Origin: Chitinophagales bacterium
Lineage (GTDB): Bacteria > Bacteroidota > Bacteroidia > Chitinophagales > Chitinophagaceae
NCBI GenBank assembly: GCA_020636505.1
Contig: JACJXR010000001.1
Location: 496,001 to 560,000, forward strand
Length of the DNA: 64,000 nucleotides
Direction of reading: 5' to 3'
The translations under genes were made by a program, and so were the position numbers. Below the pieces are notes generated by a model. The model saw only the letters and a list, made by a program, of their open reading frames with translations, ran no database searches and had not been told where the DNA came from. Below, one piece after another: positions 60,417-64,000 of the stretch. Each line of letters opens with the position of its first letter. The stretch's first letter is position 1.

Positions 60417-62010
60417 ATTCGCTTTCTTTTTGTTCTTCTGTTTTTTCGGCTTCTTTGGTTTCCAGTGTGCCGAGCTGCTTGGTCACCTCATCCAGCTTTT
60501 CCTTCTTGTGCTCCAACTTCTTCTCGGTTTGGCCGATGAGTTTGGTCAAATGTTCTCTTAGCTCATGCTCCTTCTTATCGCCGGGAGTTATGTTATTGAT
60601 GGCTTCTTGAAAATCAGCCAGCTTTTCTTCTTCTTCCCTTATTTCCGCTTCCAACTTGTCAACAAAATCATGTGTTTGCTTCACACGCTCTTTGGATCTG
60701 CTTTCATATGCTTTCTTCCTACGCTCGCGGCTGGCATCCTTGCGGTTGAAAAACTCTTTGCGTGCACCTATGAATCTCTTCCATATCTCATCGCTGTGTT
60801 TACGAGGCACCGGGCCTATCTTCTTCCACTCATCCATCAGTTCGTTTATCTCCGCCGTGGTCTCACGCCATTGAGTAGAGCCTTGTAGATCTTCAGCACG
60901 TTTTAGTAAAGCCAACTTTTTCGCATAGTTGTCTTCCAACTCCACTTTGAACGATTCAAAATGTTCGCGCTTGCGGTTGAAAAAATGATCTCTGGCTTCG
61001 TTGAACTTCTTCCATATGTCATCCGACTTGTCTCTTGGCACACGGCCTATCTTCTTCCACTCGTCCATGAGTGTTGAGTAATCGTCAGTCGCTTCCTTCC
61101 AGTCTTCTCTACCTTGATATTCTACCGCCTTGGCTACCAAAGCTTCCTTAGCAACATAGTTTTCTTCCTGCTCTTTCTGGATAACGTCGAAATGTTCTTT
61201 CTTCTTATCAAAGAAGGTGTTCTTGGCGGCGATGAACCTGTTCCACAACTCTTCATTCTTGTCGTGCATCGTATGGCCTATACCTTTCCAACGCTCCATC
61301 AATTCCTTGAATGCCTCTGTGGTTTCTTTCCAATTGTCCGATGCGGCTAATTTTTCTGCCTGGTCCACCACTTCCATTTTCAGGTCGAGGTTTTGCAGCA
61401 ATTCTTTATTGTAATCTTCGTTGTGTTCGCGCTTGCGTTCAAAGAACTTATCTCTGGCCGCCTCAATTCTGCTCCACAGCTCATCGTTACGCTCTTTTTC
61501 TATATGTCCTATCGCTTTCCACTCTTCGGTTACGTTTTTCAGGTCCTCGGTAGCGGCTTTCCAATCTTCGCTGCCTGCAAGTGCTTCCGCCTTTTCAACG
61601 ATGGTCTTTTTCTTGAGGAAATTCTCTTCAATGAACTTTTGCATTTCGCCTTCCATAGCGGCAAGCGGTTCGTAAAGCGCATTGAAGTCGCCTAATGCGT
61701 TGGCATGATATATATACTCTTTGGTACGCTCCAGCTTACCCAGCAATTTCAGTTTGTCCTCTTCGGCCTTGTACTCCGTTTCCAATTCGTCCACTTTACC
61801 TTTTATCTCGGTAAACTTTTCCGTCAACAGATTGAAAAGCGTGTCGGGGCTTTCAGCAGAAAAGGAACCCATTGTCCGTTCTTTTCTGTCACCTATGGCT
61901 TTCAACAGTACATCCGTACCGTTTGCCAACTCAAAAAGGTCTTTACCTGCGAAGTCTTGTTGCTCCCACCACGTGCCAAGGTCGGGTGACTGATTACTGT
62001 CCTGATTCAT
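60415..62010 (-). CDS. DUF349 repeat protein
   Basis: A 531-residue all-helical coiled-coil protein. At least four DUF349 repeats of about 73 residues lie between about 140 and 430, each with a variant of W-K-A/E-x-T-E/D-x-x-x-x-L-M-D/E-x-W-K-x-I-G and D-x-x-W-x-R/K-F-x-x-A-R/K-x-x-F-F-x-R/K-K. Examples are TEEWKAIGHIEKERNDELW, MDEWKKIGRVPRDKSDDIW and MDEWKKIGPVPRKHSDEIW. DUF349 proteins are cytoplasmic and of unclear function. The C-terminal 100 residues form a charged coiled coil. It is transcribed leftward from its own start, upstream of nothing in the window but the isc terminator. Confidence 0.92.
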   Translation of the reverse strand: MNQDSNQSPDLGTWWEQQDFAGKDLFELANGTDVLLKAIGDRKERTMGSFSAESPDTLFNLLTEKFTEIKGKVDELETEYKAEEDKLKLLGKLERTKEYIYHANALGDFNALYEPLAAMEGEMQKFIEENFLKKKTIVEKAEALAGSEDWKAATEDLKNVTEEWKAIGHIEKERNDELWSRIEAARDKFFERKREHNEDYNKELLQNLDLKMEVVDQAEKLAASDNWKETTEAFKELMERWKGIGHTMHDKNEELWNRFIAAKNTFFDKKKEHFDVIQKEQEENYVAKEALVAKAVEYQGREDWKEATDDYSTLMDEWKKIGRVPRDKSDDIWKKFNEARDHFFNRKREHFESFKVELEDNYAKKLALLKRAEDLQGSTQWRETTAEINELMDEWKKIGPVPRKHSDEIWKRFIGARKEFFNRKDASRERRKKAYESRSKERVKQTHDFVDKLEAEIREEEEKLADFQEAINNITPGDKKEHELREHLTKLIGQTEKKLEHKKEKLDEVTKQLGTLETKEAEKTEEQKESE

Positions 62011-62051
62011 ACCAAATACTTTGTGTTACAATTAATGGTCGAACGGTGCTT

Positions 62052-62792
62052 TTATTTTGCACCGAACACTTTTCTCAGTAGGTCTGTAACCCTTGCCGAA
62101 GGGTTTTGCCTTATTTTGTTTTCTTCTTGTTCCACTGTTACAAACAGGCCCGAAAGTGCTTTTTCGGTTACATATGCCGTAAGGTCGGGATTTACCTTGC
62201 TTACAAATGGCATTTGATTATATAGCCTGAATACTTCTGCCCAATATTTTGTGGCATCTACTTTTCTGAGGGAGTTTTCGATCACCGGTCTGAATGCATT
62301 GGTCAGTTGAGCGGTGGTTTTACCTTTCAAGTACCTTGTGGCCGCTCCGTTACCGCCTTGCAAAATGCCCAAACCGTCTTGGATGGTCATCGCCTTGATG
62401 GCGTTGATGAATATCGGTGCCGCTTGTGCCGCAGCATCCTCCGCAGCCCGGTTCATGGCAAGTATGGCTTTGTCCACCTCGCCGCCAAGCCCTACGGAAC
62501 GTAATGCTCTTTCCACCTTCTGTGCTTCGGGTGGCATCAATATTTTTATCAGCTGATTGCCGAAATAACCGTTTATGGTATGTAATTGGTTTCCTGCATT
62601 TTTGGAACCTATCTCCAAAGCCTGCTTAAGGCCGGATATTATTTCAGAGTTGGATAAGCTACCGACATTGCCACTTGTACCACCTTTAATGATACCATCG
62701 GCCTTCTTCCAAAGGTCACCGAAAGACTGTGCCCTTACCTGCTCGGTAAACGGAATGGTTAATACTGCACCTAAGAGGAATAATCTTTTCAT
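62052..62792 (-). CDS. DUF4197 exported protein
   Basis: A 246-residue protein with a signal peptide (MKRLFLLGAVLTIPFTEQVRA, Ala-Gln cleavage) and the DUF4197 domain over most of the rest: SEIISGLKQALEIGSKNA (in part), GYFGNQLIKILMPPEAQKVERAL, MNRAAEDAAAQAAPIFINAIKAM (in part), and LFVTVEQEENKIRQNPSARVTDLLRKVFG. The domain is widespread in Gram-negatives and of unknown function. It lies 41 nt upstream of the DUF349 gene in the same direction. Confidence 0.93.
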   Translation of the reverse strand: MKRLFLLGAVLTIPFTEQVRAQSFGDLWKKADGIIKGGTSGNVGSLSNSEIISGLKQALEIGSKNAGNQLHTINGYFGNQLIKILMPPEAQKVERALRSVGLGGEVDKAILAMNRAAEDAAAQAAPIFINAIKAMTIQDGLGILQGGNGAATRYLKGKTTAQLTNAFRPVIENSLRKVDATKYWAEVFRLYNQMPFVSKVNPDLTAYVTEKALSGLFVTVEQEENKIRQNPSARVTDLLRKVFGAK

Positions 62793-62830
62793 GACGACAA
62801 TTTACGACTTTTCGGTATATCCGACGCGTA

Positions 62831-64000
62831 TTACATGCCGCCACCGCCGCCGCCATCACCACCGTCACCGCCATCTCTTATCAGGTCGCGGTCTTTGTTG
62901 GTTTCAGGTTTTTGCTCTTCTGATTGTCCTTTTTTACCTCTTTTGCGGGAGCTGCCGGCCTTCTTATCATTACTGCCAAAGCGATAGGAGAATGTCAAGT
63001 TGCCGATTCGGGTTTCCATATTTCTGTAATCGGTCTGGCTGATATTGCCAAAATCGAAGTTGGTGGTATACTTTCTAGCATTGAAAATATCAGAAACATT
63101 TAACACAATGTTGCCCTTGCCCTCCCAGAAGTTCTTGCGTATAGCCACATCCAGCCACATGGCCTCGCTCCTGATACCCTGTGCCACCACTTTGGGGCTT
63201 TGGTAGTTGTAGTTGAATTGCAAAGAGAACTCTTTAGGCAATCTGACACTGGTATTCACCTTCGCAAACCAACCGAAGCCACTGTTGTCCAAAGTAGGGT
63301 CTACATTGGCGCCGATTATCTTGTTTTGGAAGAAGTTGGTACTGATGTTGGCATCCCATACACGGTTTACCAATTGTATCTGTCCTGTTATCTCAAGTCC
63401 GTAAGTTATACCCGCATTCAGGTTACGCCTTTGCGTAAAGGACGTACCGTCACCGTACAGTATCTTGTAATTGGTAATCAGGTTTTGCGTGTACTGATAG
63501 TAAGTGCTGATGAGCAAGTTGTGCCCCTTCTCATGCAGCTTGTTATAGCTCACCTCAAAGTTGTGTACAAACTCCGGTATCAAGTTAGGGTTACCTACGC
63601 TGGTATCCTGCGCATTGGAAAGGTCCACATATGGCAGCAAATGCCAAAAACGCGGACGGTCGGTACGTCTGGTATAACTCAGATAAACGCTTTGGTTCTT
63701 AGGTAATTCATAAGACAAAAATGCAGAAGGGAAAAGGTTCAAGAAATCGCTGGTGTACACTCGCCCCTGTACTTGAGACGATGTACCCTTATACTTCACA
63801 TACTCCATACGCAACCCTGCTTGGTATCTGAACTTGCCTATCTTATCGCCCCAACTGGTGTATGCGGCATATATATGTTGCGTGTAGTCATACCCGTTTA
63901 GCAACACACTGTCTATTTGCTTAGGCTTACCGGGCGAGTCCACATAAGGTGTATTGCCGCTCTTCAGCCAAAACAATTGGCTCTTGGCGCCCATCTCAAA
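62831..64000 (-). CDS. Outer-membrane beta-barrel receptor (C-terminal part)
   Basis: The window ends inside this gene; 389 codons of the C-terminal half are present. The sequence is a barrel of the OMP_b-brl_3/TonB-dependent type. Strands include GKFRYQAGLRMEYVKYKGTS, FPSAFLSYELPKNQSVYLSY, TRRTDRPRFWHLLPYVDLSN, GNPNLIPEFVHNFEVSYNKL, and FTQRRNLNAGITYGLEITGQ. The RPRFWHLLPYVDLSNAQDTSVGNP block is typical of this family. After the last strand (LTFSYRFGSNDKK) there is a 50-residue tail rich in Lys, then Gly and Asp, ending GGDGGDGGGGGGM. This extends past the usual aromatic C-terminus. The N-terminal half lies beyond the window. Confidence 0.88.
   Translation of the reverse strand, partial: FEMGAKSQLFWLKSGNTPYVDSPGKPKQIDSVLLNGYDYTQHIYAAYTSWGDKIGKFRYQAGLRMEYVKYKGTSSQVQGRVYTSDFLNLFPSAFLSYELPKNQSVYLSYTRRTDRPRFWHLLPYVDLSNAQDTSVGNPNLIPEFVHNFEVSYNKLHEKGHNLLISTYYQYTQNLITNYKILYGDGTSFTQRRNLNAGITYGLEITGQIQLVNRVWDANISTNFFQNKIIGANVDPTLDNSGFGWFAKVNTSVRLPKEFSLQFNYNYQSPKVVAQGIRSEAMWLDVAIRKNFWEGKGNIVLNVSDIFNARKYTTNFDFGNISQTDYRNMETRIGNLTFSYRFGSNDKKAGSSRKRGKKGQSEEQKPETNKDRDLIRDGGDGGDGGGGGGM

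Noticed and set aside
1..64000. CRISPR arrays, insertion sequences or prophage
   Set aside because: No regularly spaced repeats, transposase, integrase, capsid or portal genes were seen in the window.

Overview
The window is a stretch of chromosome from a member of the Bacteroidota, most likely a Chitinophagales/Sphingobacteriales-type lineage (the phylum is well supported, the finer placement is inference). The evidence is: several TTG-N17..21-TAnnTTTG promoters, a protein with a type IX secretion C-terminal sorting domain, two complete TonB-dependent receptors with carboxypeptidase-like N-terminal domains plus a truncated outer-membrane barrel, many short lipoproteins, and phylum-typical families (GSCFA, DUF349, DUF4197, TIGR02757, DUF4382). 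I see no prophage, transposase, integrase, CRISPR array or rRNA. Most genes are housekeeping.

Left part (1-23 kb): the start of heme A synthase, HU, a TPR protein with a TTG start, a 30-residue Cox24-like basic protein, RNase E/G, a lipoprotein, a LuxR-type response regulator, mfd, an exported unknown, an FMN reductase, a 3-hydroxyacyl-CoA dehydrogenase, three atypical tRNA genes (Phe, Gln, and a degenerate His), a TauE/SafE permease, a T9SS cargo protein with an Ig-like partner, a fumarylacetoacetate hydrolase-family enzyme, a beta-carbonic anhydrase, and a leftward run dgt-queA / nadC-lipid kinase-pentapeptide protein.

Middle (23-45 kb): envelope genes dominate. There is a lipoprotein gene interrupted by an in-frame amber codon, a large TonB receptor, GNAT, an ECF sigma / anti-sigma-like / exported protein operon, a membrane-TPR protein, a frameshifted DUF4382 gene, a second TonB receptor with an exported helical partner, and a degenerate nucleotidyltransferase. 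These are followed by gyrB behind a 488-nt non-coding region with repeated 9-mers, then a lipoprotein, yidC, bactofilin, GSCFA, an inverted-repeat intergenic element and two small genes.

Right part (45-64 kb): clpP; a tightly overlapped operon of LpxH-like phosphoesterase, SixA-like phosphatase and an APH-RapZ fusion; a GT14 glycosyltransferase; small VOC and DUF1801 genes; an AT-rich orphan; a TIGR02757/cyclophilin pair; corA; a probable surface-glycan cluster (nucleotidyltransferase, SDR, methyltransferase, Wzz-like); methylmalonyl-CoA epimerase; iscS-iscU-iscA; DUF349; DUF4197; and the C-terminal part of an outer-membrane barrel with a glycine-rich tail.

Many convergent gene pairs fall into two classes: those separated by a strong hairpin, and six pairs whose ends abut or overlap by four bases with no room for a terminator. 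No clearly new system stands out. The best leads are the atypical tRNA cluster with a terminator-like hairpin against its first tRNA, the APH-RapZ fusion operon, the hairpin-rich RNase E/G leader, the GYAACAATT motif cluster before gyrB, and the sigma/anti-sigma/exported-protein operon.
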